From assembly GCF_015477605.1 (NCBI RefSeq), contig NZ_JADLQX010000026.1, positions 20,311-84,310 on the forward strand: 64,000 nt of DNA, written 5' to 3'. The notes beneath the pieces are model-generated. The model did not search any database, was not told the DNA's origin, and saw nothing but the letters and a program-made list of their open reading frames with translations. The position numbers and the translations under genes are program-made. Below are positions 41,745 to 50,512 of the stretch, one piece after another. Each line of letters begins with the position of its first letter. Position 1 is the first letter of the stretch. This DNA comes from Nocardia amamiensis. Lineage in GTDB: Bacteria; Actinomycetota; Actinomycetes; Mycobacteriales; Mycobacteriaceae.

Positions 41745-44700
41745 CCGCACATTCCGAGCGGCGCGAACAAGCGCCGCCCGCCACCTCCGAGCTCTTCACC
41801 GATTTCGCCGAGTACAACCGGCCCGGCCTGGCCCAGTTGCTGCGGGCCTGTCACCTGGACATGGTGTACAGCGCGGCGGAAGGCGACCACCTCGTCCGCG
41901 CCGACGGCACCCGGGTCCTGGATCTGGTCGGCGGGTTCGGCGCCGCGCTGTTCGGACACAACCACCCAGCGCTGGTACGCGCGGCGACGGCGCTGCTGAA
42001 TCAGCAGGTCCCGTTCGTGGCGCAGGGCAGCGTCCGGCCGGGCGCGGCGCGGCTGGCGCGGCGGCTGTCCGAGGCGATCGGCGCGAGCACCGGCCGGGAG
42101 TACGTCGTCACCTTCGGATCCACCGGGGCGGATGCGGTCGAAGCGGCGATCAGGCACGCCGCGGTCGCGCACGCGCGCGCTCTGTCCGACTTGGACGCCG
42201 ACATACGGCGCACGCTGCGGCGGCTGCGCCGCGACGGCCTGCACGACGTGCGCCCATCCGCGCCCGCGGACGACGCCGAGCCGCGAACGGCCGCGGCGGT
42301 GCTCACCGAGACGCTCCAGCACATCGCGCGGCTACGCGAACGCGGGCCGGTGTTCGTCTCGCTGGCGGGCGCGTTCCACGGCAAGAGCGCCGGGGCCTTC
42401 GCGCTCACCGAACAGGCCGACACCCCGGCCGACCTGGTGGTACCCGGCCCGGAGCGGCGCAGGCTCGATACCTGGACGCCGGACGAGGTCGCCGGCGCGT
42501 TCGCGGACGAGCTGTGCACGGTGGGCGTCATCGGCTTCGACGCCACCGGTGCGCCCGTTCGCACCTGGCGGCGTCTGTCGCCCGTCGCCGCGGTGTTCGC
42601 CGAGCCCGTGCAGGGCGAGGGCGGTGTGCGCGAGGTCCCCGCCGCCACGCTGCGAGCCCTGCGTGAACTGGCGGACCGGCACGCTGCGGCACTGGTTTTC
42701 GACGAGATCCAGTGCGGCATGGGACGCACCGGCACGTTCCTGGCCTCGACCCCGTCCGGGGTGCGCGCGGACTACTACCTGATGTCGAAATCGCTCGGCG
42801 GGGGACTGGTCAAGATCGCCGCGCTACTGGTCGACCGGCAGCACTCGGTCGCCGATTTCGGGCGCTACCACACCTCCACCTTCGCCGATGACGAACTGTC
42901 CGCCACGGTGGCGGACGTCGCACTGGATCTGTTGCGCGAGAACAAGATCCGGATCAGCGAAGCGGGGGCGCGGCTGAGGTCGCGACTGGACGCGGTGGCC
43001 CGCCGCTGGCCGAAGGAGATCGTGGCCGTGCGCGGGCGCGGTCTTCTCCAAGGAGTCCAGCTGCGGGTACCAGAGCCGGAATCCGCGCTGCTGCGCGAGA
43101 TCTGCGCACCCGACCTCTTCGGCTACGTGGTGGCCGGATACCTGTTGCACCGCCATGCGATCCGCATGCTGCCCACGCTGTCGGCGCCGACCACGCTGCG
43201 CGTCCAGCCCTCGGCCTTCGTCGGCGACAGCGACCTCGACCGGCTGGCCGCGGCCCTGGACGACGTCGCCGCGCTGCTGCACCGCGGCGAGTACGCCCGG
43301 CTGCTGGCGCACTTGGCCGCACCGGTCACGACCGAATCCGCGGCGTTGGACCGCGCACCGCTACCGCGGCGCGACGACGCACCGGCACGAGACCCGCGCG
43401 ACCCGATCAGGGTGGCTTTCCTGGCGAACCTGCCCGAGGTCGCCGATCTGCGCCGGCTCGCCCCCGAGTTGGCGGAATGGACGGATGCGCAGTTCGCCGC
43501 GCTGTTCGAGCGTCTGCGCGCGGTGGCCGATCCGTTCGAACTGACCAGGCAGACGGTTACCTCGCCGACCGGCGCCGAGGTCGAAATGCTGCTGATCGCG
43601 GTGCCGCTGACGGCCGAGCAGATCGTCGCGCACCAGCGCGCCGGTGAGCGCACCCACGTGCGGGATCTGGTGTGGCTCGCGGTCGAACAGGCGATAGCAG
43701 CCGGAGCCAGAGTGATCGGCCTCGGCGGCTACACATCGATCGTCACCGACGCCGCGCGCGAGGTGGCGGAGGACACCGTCACCGTGACCTCCGGCAATTC
43801 GCTCACGGCGGCCTGCGCCTATGCGGTACTGCACGCCGAACTGGCCGCACTCGCGCCGGGGCAGCGGCGGGTCGGCGTCCTCGGGGCGCTCGGCAACATC
43901 GGCGCGGTCATGGCCGAACTCCTTGCGCCGCTGGCCGATTCACTGGTCCTGGTGGGCAGGCCCGGCGCCGGAACACGGCTGCGCCGGGTGGCCGCCGGAC
44001 TACCGGGCGAGGTCGCCGTGAGCGAGGATCTCGCCGCACTGCGCGACTGCCGGGTCGTGGTGACCGCGACCAACGCGGCCGCGCCGCTGGTCACGACACA
44101 GCATCTCGCCACCGATCATCCCGTGCTGATCTTCGATCTGGCCGTGCCCGGCGATGTGGACCCGGCGGTAGCCGAGCACCCACACATCACCTTGCTCGAC
44201 GGCGGCCGCATGGCGCTGCCACTCGGCCAGACCCCGTCCCTTCCGGAAACCGGGCTGCCCGCCGGAATCGTGTACGCGTGCATGGCCGAGACGCTGCTGC
44301 TCGGCTTCGAGCCGCGCACCGCGAGCCCGTCCTACGGCGCGCTCACCGCCGCGGGCGTACGCGAAGCGCGGGAACTGGCCGCCCGCCACGATGTTCGCCC
44401 GGTTCTGCTGCCGACAGGAGCCACCACCGTGATCACCCCCGCCACCGCGTCCGGTCCGACACCGATGTTCCTCGGTGCGGCCGACTTCATCCCGTCCCGG
44501 GCGGGCGCCAAGGCCGCCACCCTGCACGAGCTGCGCTCCAACGGATTCGCCGTCCCACCCGGCTTCGTCGTACCGGCCGACCTGGACATGGACGCCGTCT
44601 CCGACGACGAACTCACCGGCTGGGTGCGGGCGATCGGCGGTTTCCCGGTGGCCGCGCGCTCCAGCGGCGTGCTCGAGGATCTCGACGACGCCAGTTTCGC

Positions 44701-47662
44701 GGGGCAGTACGAGTCCTATCTGGACATCACCGACGCGGCCGCACTCCGGACGCACATCGACGAGTGCCGGGCGTCGGTGCGCAATGAACGGGTGCGGGCC
44801 TATCTGTCCCGGCGCGGTCTGGCCGAGGCGGACGCGACGGTCGCCGTCCTGGTGCAGCGCATGGTCGAAGCTCGATGCGCCGGTGTCGGTTTCAGCATCG
44901 ATGCGCTGTCGGGCATCGAGGAGCACGCGGTGGTGGAGACCTGCCACGGCGTGGGCGAGCGGCTGGTCTCCGGACAGGTCGCACCTACTCGCTACACCCT
45001 GCGGCTGGCCGACGGAGGCGTGGTGGCACGCGACGCGGGGCAGGAGGACGTCCACCTGAACGCCGCCGACACCGCGGCGCTGGCTGCGCTGCTGCTTACC
45101 GTGCAGGCGCGCCGGCACCGACCGCAGGACATCGAGTGGGCGATCGACGGCGACGGCACCCTGTGGTTGCTGCAGTCACGCGCGATCACCGCGATCAGCT
45201 GGCGCACCGACATCGAGCAATTCTCCGATGCGGATCTCCGGGACGGCGGCGTCTCGGCACGCGTGTGCACACCGATGATGTTCTCGTTGTACGACAACGC
45301 CTTCCAGTACTCGATGCAGCGATTCTTCGACGGGCTCGGGCTGGCCGAGCCGGGCGAGGAGCCGGACTGGATGGCCATGTACTACGGCCGGGCCTACTGG
45401 AACGTCAGCGCGGTGAAGCAGTGCTTCCGGCGCATCCCCGGCTTCGACGAGCAGCATTTCGACGACGATCTGGGCGTCCTCAACGAATACGGCCCGCAGG
45501 GACCGATTCGCACCCCGAACACGCCGTTGACGATCGCCCGCGCGCTGCCCGTCGCCCTGGCCGTGCAGCGCAGCTACCGCCGGCAGCTCGACGCGGTCGA
45601 CGCGTTCGCCGCGAGCTGGCCCGCCAAGTACCAGGCCTGGCGCGAACGGGTACGCGCGCTGCCGCGGACCGACGAGGCGACTTTCGCCGCAGACCTGGCC
45701 GACTGCCTGCTCACCGTGCACGCCGCCACCGAGCGCACCTACTTCACCACCATTTACCACAACTCCAGCCTGCAAACCGATTTCAAACAGCTGCTGGACA
45801 AAGTGGACGCCGCCACCGGCGCGACCACCTCGGCCATCGCCCTCATGGGCGGTCTGGCCGAGATCAGCCACATGGCGCTGCAACGCGGCATCGTCGAATT
45901 GCATCGAGTGGCAGCGGAATCCGGGCTCGACAGCCCGGCGTGGAACGAGGCGCTCGCGGCGTTTCTCGACGAGCAAGGCTTCCATGCCGACGCCGAACTC
46001 GACCTGACCTGCCCGCGCTGGTCGGAGGACCCGCAGCGAGTGCGGTCGATGATCGCGGTGATGCTCGACAACGGGACCGTGCCCGCCGATCCCGCGGCCA
46101 CCTTGGTAGAGCAGCGCAAACGCTACGAGTCCGAGCTCGCGGCGGTGCGCGCCAGGGTGCGCGCGCGGCCGACGGCGCGGGTGCGGTATGCCAAGGCGCT
46201 GGACAAGCAGATCGACCGGATGCGGCGGTATCTGGTCGCCCGCGAGCGAATGCGCGAATTCTCCTCGCAGTGCTACGCCGTGGTCCGCGCGTACGTGGTG
46301 GAAGCGGGTACCCGGCTGGCCGCCGCAGGCGTGCTGGAAGACGCAGATGACGCGTTCCAGCTGACCATCCAGGAACTGACCGATCTGGTCGCGGGCCGAG
46401 TGGCCGTCGCCGACCTCGCGCCGGTGATCGCCTACCGCCGTGCCATGTACGCGGGCTACCGCGATCTGACGCCGCCGCATGAACTCGGCGGCGGGGTGAC
46501 CGTCGCGGCGGTGCGCGTGGTGGGCGATGGCGACCTGTCCGGCCTCGGGTGCAGTCCAGGCGTGGCCGAGGGCACGGCCCGGGTGATCACCTCGCTCGAC
46601 CACATCGACCAGCTGCGCGAGGGGGACATCCTCGTCACGCGGTTCACCGATCCGGGCTGGACACCCGCGCTGGGGTTGGTGGCGGGCGTGGTCACCGAGG
46701 TGGGCGGCATGCTCTCGCACGCGGCCGTGATCGGACGCGAGTACGGCATTCCGGCCGTGCTGAACGTGGCGGGGGCGACGACGGCGCTGCGATCGGGTCA
46801 GCGCATCCGGGTCGACGGCGGCGCGGGTCTGGTGCAGGTCCTGGACGCCGGCGATCCGGCGGACGAGGCCGCCCTGGTCGAGTCGGTCTCCGGCGCAACG
46901 CGACCGGACGCCGCTACGCGACAGGCACCGGAACCGGACCCGCCGCCGAACCCGGCGGAACCGGAATCACTCACGCCTACAACGACTCTCGTCAAACCGC
47001 CCCGCATTCTGCGCGGCTCGGGAAAGGAAACGACACTGACCGCACGCAAACGTCTCATCTGCCTCGCGGGTGGCGACGGTTCGGGCAAGACAACGCAGGT
47101 GGCCAGGATCGCCGCCGAGTTCGAGGCGCAGGGGCACAGCGTTGCCGCGGTGACGATCTGGGACGCGTTCCTCGACCCCAAGGTCTCCTCGAAACTGCCC
47201 TGGGGCAGTCCGGCCGAGATCTACGGCTATCTCCAGCTGCTCACCCCGCTCAGCCGCGCGCACTTCCTGTTCCACGCCATGCAGCTCTCGATGGACCTGG
47301 CCGCCGATCGCGACGCGGACATCGTGCTCGCCAACGCCTATTGGTACAAGTACTACGCCACCGAGGTCGCGCACGGCGGTGATCCGGCCGTGCTGCGGAG
47401 CCTGGCGGCGGGCTTCCCGGAACCCGACCGCACCTTCTACCTCGCGGTACGGCCGCAGGAAGCACTGGCGCGAAAACGATTGCGCAGTGACTACGAGAGC
47501 GGCTACGGCGACGAGGAGTCGTTCCTGACCTTCCAGCAACGCAGCCACGAGGCGCTCGACGCGCTGTCGGACGAGCTCGGCTGGATCCGCCTCGACGGCG
47601 CCGCGGCGCCCGCTGAGGTCACCCGCGCCGTGCTCACCCAGCTGCGCGAGGACGACCGATGA
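41741..47662 (+). CDS. Aminotransferase / acyl-ACP reductase-like / PEP-synthase-fold phosphotransferase / thymidylate-kinase-like fusion
   Basis: Encodes 1973 residues from GTG 41741 with no stop. Domain 1 (about 25-530) is a class III aminotransferase: VVTFGSTGADAVEAAIRHA, VFDEIQCGMGRTG and PLP Lys350 in YYLMSKSLGGG. Domain 2 (about 554-895) resembles cyanobacterial long-chain acyl-ACP reductase: LGGYTSI (661-667), VTSGNSLTAACAY, Rossmann VGVLGALGNIGAV and YACMAETLLLGFE with Cys847 where those enzymes carry the acyl-accepting Cys. Domain 3 (about 909-1700) has the ATP-grasp, helical middle and swivelling His domain of rifampin phosphotransferase/PEP synthase, with His1660 in GGMLSHAAVIGREYGIP. 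Domain 4 (about 1768-1973) is thymidylate-kinase-like with P-loop AGGDGSGKTT. Domains 1 and 2 together would turn an acyl-ACP into a fatty amine; 3 and 4 would phosphorylate. A possible internal CTG start is at 47036. Confidence 0.85.
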   Translation: MTAHSERREQAPPATSELFTDFAEYNRPGLAQLLRACHLDMVYSAAEGDHLVRADGTRVLDLVGGFGAALFGHNHPALVRAATALLNQQVPFVAQGSVRPGAARLARRLSEAIGASTGREYVVTFGSTGADAVEAAIRHAAVAHARALSDLDADIRRTLRRLRRDGLHDVRPSAPADDAEPRTAAAVLTETLQHIARLRERGPVFVSLAGAFHGKSAGAFALTEQADTPADLVVPGPERRRLDTWTPDEVAGAFADELCTVGVIGFDATGAPVRTWRRLSPVAAVFAEPVQGEGGVREVPAATLRALRELADRHAAALVFDEIQCGMGRTGTFLASTPSGVRADYYLMSKSLGGGLVKIAALLVDRQHSVADFGRYHTSTFADDELSATVADVALDLLRENKIRISEAGARLRSRLDAVARRWPKEIVAVRGRGLLQGVQLRVPEPESALLREICAPDLFGYVVAGYLLHRHAIRMLPTLSAPTTLRVQPSAFVGDSDLDRLAAALDDVAALLHRGEYARLLAHLAAPVTTESAALDRAPLPRRDDAPARDPRDPIRVAFLANLPEVADLRRLAPELAEWTDAQFAALFERLRAVADPFELTRQTVTSPTGAEVEMLLIAVPLTAEQIVAHQRAGERTHVRDLVWLAVEQAIAAGARVIGLGGYTSIVTDAAREVAEDTVTVTSGNSLTAACAYAVLHAELAALAPGQRRVGVLGALGNIGAVMAELLAPLADSLVLVGRPGAGTRLRRVAAGLPGEVAVSEDLAALRDCRVVVTATNAAAPLVTTQHLATDHPVLIFDLAVPGDVDPAVAEHPHITLLDGGRMALPLGQTPSLPETGLPAGIVYACMAETLLLGFEPRTASPSYGALTAAGVREARELAARHDVRPVLLPTGATTVITPATASGPTPMFLGAADFIPSRAGAKAATLHELRSNGFAVPPGFVVPADLDMDAVSDDELTGWVRAIGGFPVAARSSGVLEDLDDASFAGQYESYLDITDAAALRTHIDECRASVRNERVRAYLSRRGLAEADATVAVLVQRMVEARCAGVGFSIDALSGIEEHAVVETCHGVGERLVSGQVAPTRYTLRLADGGVVARDAGQEDVHLNAADTAALAALLLTVQARRHRPQDIEWAIDGDGTLWLLQSRAITAISWRTDIEQFSDADLRDGGVSARVCTPMMFSLYDNAFQYSMQRFFDGLGLAEPGEEPDWMAMYYGRAYWNVSAVKQCFRRIPGFDEQHFDDDLGVLNEYGPQGPIRTPNTPLTIARALPVALAVQRSYRRQLDAVDAFAASWPAKYQAWRERVRALPRTDEATFAADLADCLLTVHAATERTYFTTIYHNSSLQTDFKQLLDKVDAATGATTSAIALMGGLAEISHMALQRGIVELHRVAAESGLDSPAWNEALAAFLDEQGFHADAELDLTCPRWSEDPQRVRSMIAVMLDNGTVPADPAATLVEQRKRYESELAAVRARVRARPTARVRYAKALDKQIDRMRRYLVARERMREFSSQCYAVVRAYVVEAGTRLAAAGVLEDADDAFQLTIQELTDLVAGRVAVADLAPVIAYRRAMYAGYRDLTPPHELGGGVTVAAVRVVGDGDLSGLGCSPGVAEGTARVITSLDHIDQLREGDILVTRFTDPGWTPALGLVAGVVTEVGGMLSHAAVIGREYGIPAVLNVAGATTALRSGQRIRVDGGAGLVQVLDAGDPADEAALVESVSGATRPDAATRQAPEPDPPPNPAEPESLTPTTTLVKPPRILRGSGKETTLTARKRLICLAGGDGSGKTTQVARIAAEFEAQGHSVAAVTIWDAFLDPKVSSKLPWGSPAEIYGYLQLLTPLSRAHFLFHAMQLSMDLAADRDADIVLANAYWYKYYATEVAHGGDPAVLRSLAAGFPEPDRTFYLAVRPQEALARKRLRSDYESGYGDEESFLTFQQRSHEALDALSDELGWIRLDGAAAPAEVTRAVLTQLREDDR

Positions 47663-48516
47663 GCACACCGCACACCCGCCGGGTGGCCCTGGTGGGCATC
47701 GACGGCGCGGGCAAGTCCTCGGTGCTGGCCGGGCTGCGCGCGCTGGCCGAGCCCGCCGGGGCCGGCCGATTCGCCTCGATGACCTGCCCCGACTTCCACG
47801 ACACCAGGGATGTCCCGCTCGCGGATCTGTCCCGGCAGCTCAGGGCCTTCAGCGTCGGCTGCGACGAGATCGGTGACGTGGCGATGAAGGCCACCGCGAT
47901 GTACCTGCAGATGACCCTGTTCGGCCCGGTCGAGCAGCACTTCCTGCGCACCTGGTCACCGGATGTGCTGGTCTGCGAGCGGCATCCGCTGATCGAACTG
48001 CTGGTGTACGGCCCGCTGTACGTGGCGCTGGCCGGCACCGACGGACGCTGCCGCGAGCGGGAGGACGAGATCGCCGCGGTGCTGGAACGGCATCGCCCCG
48101 GCACCTTCGCCGACATCCTGGCCTGGCAGCACGCCCAAGCGGCACGGCTGGGCAGTTCGCCGGACCCGTGGCTGCTGCTGTCGGAGATCGCCGAGCTGGT
48201 GGAACGCGACATCTCCGGCGCGGTGTCCGGTTTCGCCGAACGGTTCCGCACCACGCTGCCCGACGCGGTGCTGTGGCTGGACGCGCCGCCCGAGCAGGCC
48301 GCGGCCCGCTGCGTGCAGCGGTCGGCGCACGGGCCCGTCGAGGCCCATGAGACAGCGGAGCGGCTGGCCGCTCTGCGCACCGGCTACGAGCGGGTGCGCG
48401 AAACCCTCGCGACCGCGTTCCCCGAGGTGGGGTTTCACCGCATCGACACCGCCGACGGCGTCGATCTCGCGGAATCGGTGCGCGCCTGCGTGACGGAAGG
48501 GAAGTTGCTGGGATGA
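47659..48516 (+). CDS. Thymidylate-kinase-like P-loop kinase
   Basis: Encodes 285 residues from ATG 47659 (ATGA overlap with the fusion protein). P-loop: RVALVGIDGAGKSSVLAGL. The region LVCERHPLIELLVYGPLYVA occupies the place of the DR(Y/H) nucleotide-contact motif of dTMP kinases (here ERH). LWLDAPPEQAAARCVQRSAH is the adenine/lid part. It is longer than dTMP kinase (about 210) and has an extra acidic insert (EREDEIAAVLERHRPGTFAD). Because the chromosome surely has a housekeeping tmk, this is probably a dedicated kinase for a pathway intermediate. It follows a domain of the same fold, so two related kinases may act in tandem or as a pair. Confidence 0.85.
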   Translation: MSTPHTRRVALVGIDGAGKSSVLAGLRALAEPAGAGRFASMTCPDFHDTRDVPLADLSRQLRAFSVGCDEIGDVAMKATAMYLQMTLFGPVEQHFLRTWSPDVLVCERHPLIELLVYGPLYVALAGTDGRCREREDEIAAVLERHRPGTFADILAWQHAQAARLGSSPDPWLLLSEIAELVERDISGAVSGFAERFRTTLPDAVLWLDAPPEQAAARCVQRSAHGPVEAHETAERLAALRTGYERVRETLATAFPEVGFHRIDTADGVDLAESVRACVTEGKLLG

Positions 48517-48767
48517 GCACGCGCGGTGATCTCGGCGCGGCCGATCTGGAGGCGCGGGTACGCGCGATCGTCGGGGATGTGTTGTGGGTGTCCGCCGCCG
48601 ACCTGGACCCGGCGACGCCGTTGATCGACTACGGACTCGACTCGCCGACCGCCATCGAACTGACCATCCAGCTGGAACAGGCCTTCGCCGTGACCATTCC
48701 GGAGGACGTCGCCGTCCGGCTCACCACGGTCGCCACGATCGTGCGATACGTCGAGGACCAGGCATGA
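48513..48767 (+). CDS. Acyl carrier protein 2
   Basis: Encodes 84 residues from ATG 48513 (ATGA overlap). The carrier site is DYGLDSPTAIEL with Ser44. Helix II: IELTIQLEQAFAVTIPEDVA. It differs clearly from carrier protein 1 at the recognition helix (SPTAIEL against SVRSVEL), so the two probably serve different partners. It overlaps the acyl-AMP ligase gene by four bases, which is the usual arrangement for a ligase and its own carrier. Confidence 0.9.
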   Translation: MSTRGDLGAADLEARVRAIVGDVLWVSAADLDPATPLIDYGLDSPTAIELTIQLEQAFAVTIPEDVAVRLTTVATIVRYVEDQA

Positions 48768-50512
48768 CCACACCATCCGATGAGCTGCGCCCCGCACACG
48801 CGAGCATCGTGCACGCACTGCTGGCAGGCGGTGAGCGGGGCGCCGCGGCGGCGTCCACGATCATCATGGCCGAGCGTGCCTCGGCGCACGACGCCGACGA
48901 GATCGCTCGGCGCCACGACGATCTCGTGCACGTGGCGAGCCGGGCGGCGGCCGGGCTGGCCGAGGCCGGGGTGCGCAAGGGTGACCGAGTGCTGCTGTGC
49001 CTGCCCACGTCAGCGGAGTTCGTCACGGCGTTCTTCGGCGCACTGCTGCTCGGCGCGGTGCCCACCGCGATCGCCACCCCGGGCGGATTCGGTGCGGCGG
49101 AGATCTTCCTGGACCGTTTCTCCCGGCTGCTGGCCTATCTGGAACCCGCGGCCGTGGTGGCCACCGGATCGGTGCTGCACGCGCTGCCCCTGTCTGCTTC
49201 GGTGTCGGCGATCGACGCCACGGTGTTGCACGCGCTGGCCGGCGCGGCGGATACGCCCGCGCTCGAACCCCGTCTGCCCGCACCGGACGATCTCGCGTTC
49301 ATCCAGGCAACTTCCGGTTCGACCGGCACACCGAAGGGCGTCCAGGTCACCCACGCGAATCTGGCCGCCAATTGCGAGCAGATCGCCCGCGCCGCCGCGA
49401 TCGGTCCCGGCGACACCTGGGTGGGCTGGCTGCCGCTACACCACGACATGGGCCTGATCGGGGGATTCCTGACGCCGCTGTTCCGCGGCGTCGACGCGGT
49501 GCTGATCCCACCGAACCGCTTCCTGCGCCACCCCGCCGACTGGCTGCGCGCCGTGCACCGGCATCGGGGAACGCTCACCGCGGCCCCGAATTTCGCCTAC
49601 GGTTATGCCGCGGCGCGGATCGCCGACAGCGAACTCGATGGGCTGGACCTGTCCACGTGGCGGTTCCTGTTCTGCGGTGCGGAACCGATCCATCCCGCGA
49701 CGGTGCGGCGGTTCGTCGACCGGTTCCGTGCCTGGGGACTTCCGGCCGACGCACTCGTGCCGTGCTATGGGTTGGCCGAGGCGTCCCTCGCGGTGACGGT
49801 CTCACGGCCGCGGGCGCCGATCGCATACGACTCGGTCTCTCGCCGGGCGCTCGCCGAAGACGGTATGGCCATGGATGTTCCGGCCGGCGATGGAGACGCG
49901 CTCGACATCGTCGACTGTGGTGCGCCCGTGGCGGGCACCGAGGTCCGGATCCTGGACGAGAACGGTGCTCCGCGCGGCCCGGATCTGGTCGGCCGCGTGC
50001 AATTCCGCGGACCATCCACCACGCCGGGCTACTTCCGGATGCCCGAGGCCACCGCGGCCACGCGCGAAGACGGCTGGTGGGATACCGGCGATATGGGCTA
50101 TCTGCGGGATGGACGACTGCGAGTCACCGGGCGGCGCAAGGATCTGATCATCATCCGCGGCGCGAACTACCTGCCCACCGACTTCGAGATCGCCGCCGAG
50201 CAGGTGCCGGGCGTGCGGCCCGGCGGTGTGGTCGCGGTGGGACGGACCGACAACGACGGCATGTCGGAGGAACTGCATCTGATCGTCGAAACTTCCCTTG
50301 CACCGCAGGAATACGATGCGCTGGCCCGCGCCGTACGCGCCGCGGTCAGCAAACGCACCGGGGTGCTGGCGGCCGGCGTACGAGTTGTCGCACCGCGCAG
50401 CATCCCCAAAACCACCAGCGGCAAAGTGCAGCGCACCACGGCGCGGCACCTGCTCGAGGACGATCCGGACGCGTTGGTCGGCGCCGGGCACGGGGGAGGC
50501 GCGGCGCGATGA
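48764..50512 (+). CDS. Fatty acyl-AMP ligase-like enzyme (ANL superfamily)
   Basis: Encodes 582 residues from ATG 48764. ATP motif: FIQATSGSTGTPKGVQVTHA. WLPLHHDMGLIGGFLTPLFR is the hallmark of fatty acyl-AMP ligases and long-chain AMP-ligases that load carrier proteins. CYGLAEASLAV, GWWDTGDMGYLRDGRL and the C-terminal lysine in PKTTSGKVQRT complete the adenylating core. The length (582) matches free-standing FAALs. It activates a fatty acid with ATP and passes it to a carrier protein, most likely the adjacent carrier 2 and perhaps carrier 1. Whether the FAAL-specific insertion is present could not be checked by eye. Confidence 0.88.
   Translation: MTTPSDELRPAHASIVHALLAGGERGAAAASTIIMAERASAHDADEIARRHDDLVHVASRAAAGLAEAGVRKGDRVLLCLPTSAEFVTAFFGALLLGAVPTAIATPGGFGAAEIFLDRFSRLLAYLEPAAVVATGSVLHALPLSASVSAIDATVLHALAGAADTPALEPRLPAPDDLAFIQATSGSTGTPKGVQVTHANLAANCEQIARAAAIGPGDTWVGWLPLHHDMGLIGGFLTPLFRGVDAVLIPPNRFLRHPADWLRAVHRHRGTLTAAPNFAYGYAAARIADSELDGLDLSTWRFLFCGAEPIHPATVRRFVDRFRAWGLPADALVPCYGLAEASLAVTVSRPRAPIAYDSVSRRALAEDGMAMDVPAGDGDALDIVDCGAPVAGTEVRILDENGAPRGPDLVGRVQFRGPSTTPGYFRMPEATAATREDGWWDTGDMGYLRDGRLRVTGRRKDLIIIRGANYLPTDFEIAAEQVPGVRPGGVVAVGRTDNDGMSEELHLIVETSLAPQEYDALARAVRAAVSKRTGVLAAGVRVVAPRSIPKTTSGKVQRTTARHLLEDDPDALVGAGHGGGAAR

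Noticed and set aside
48997..50508. In-frame extension upstream of the P450
   Set aside because: The P450 begins at ATG 50509 with normal N-terminal sequence; the upstream frame is a shadow of the acyl-AMP ligase.
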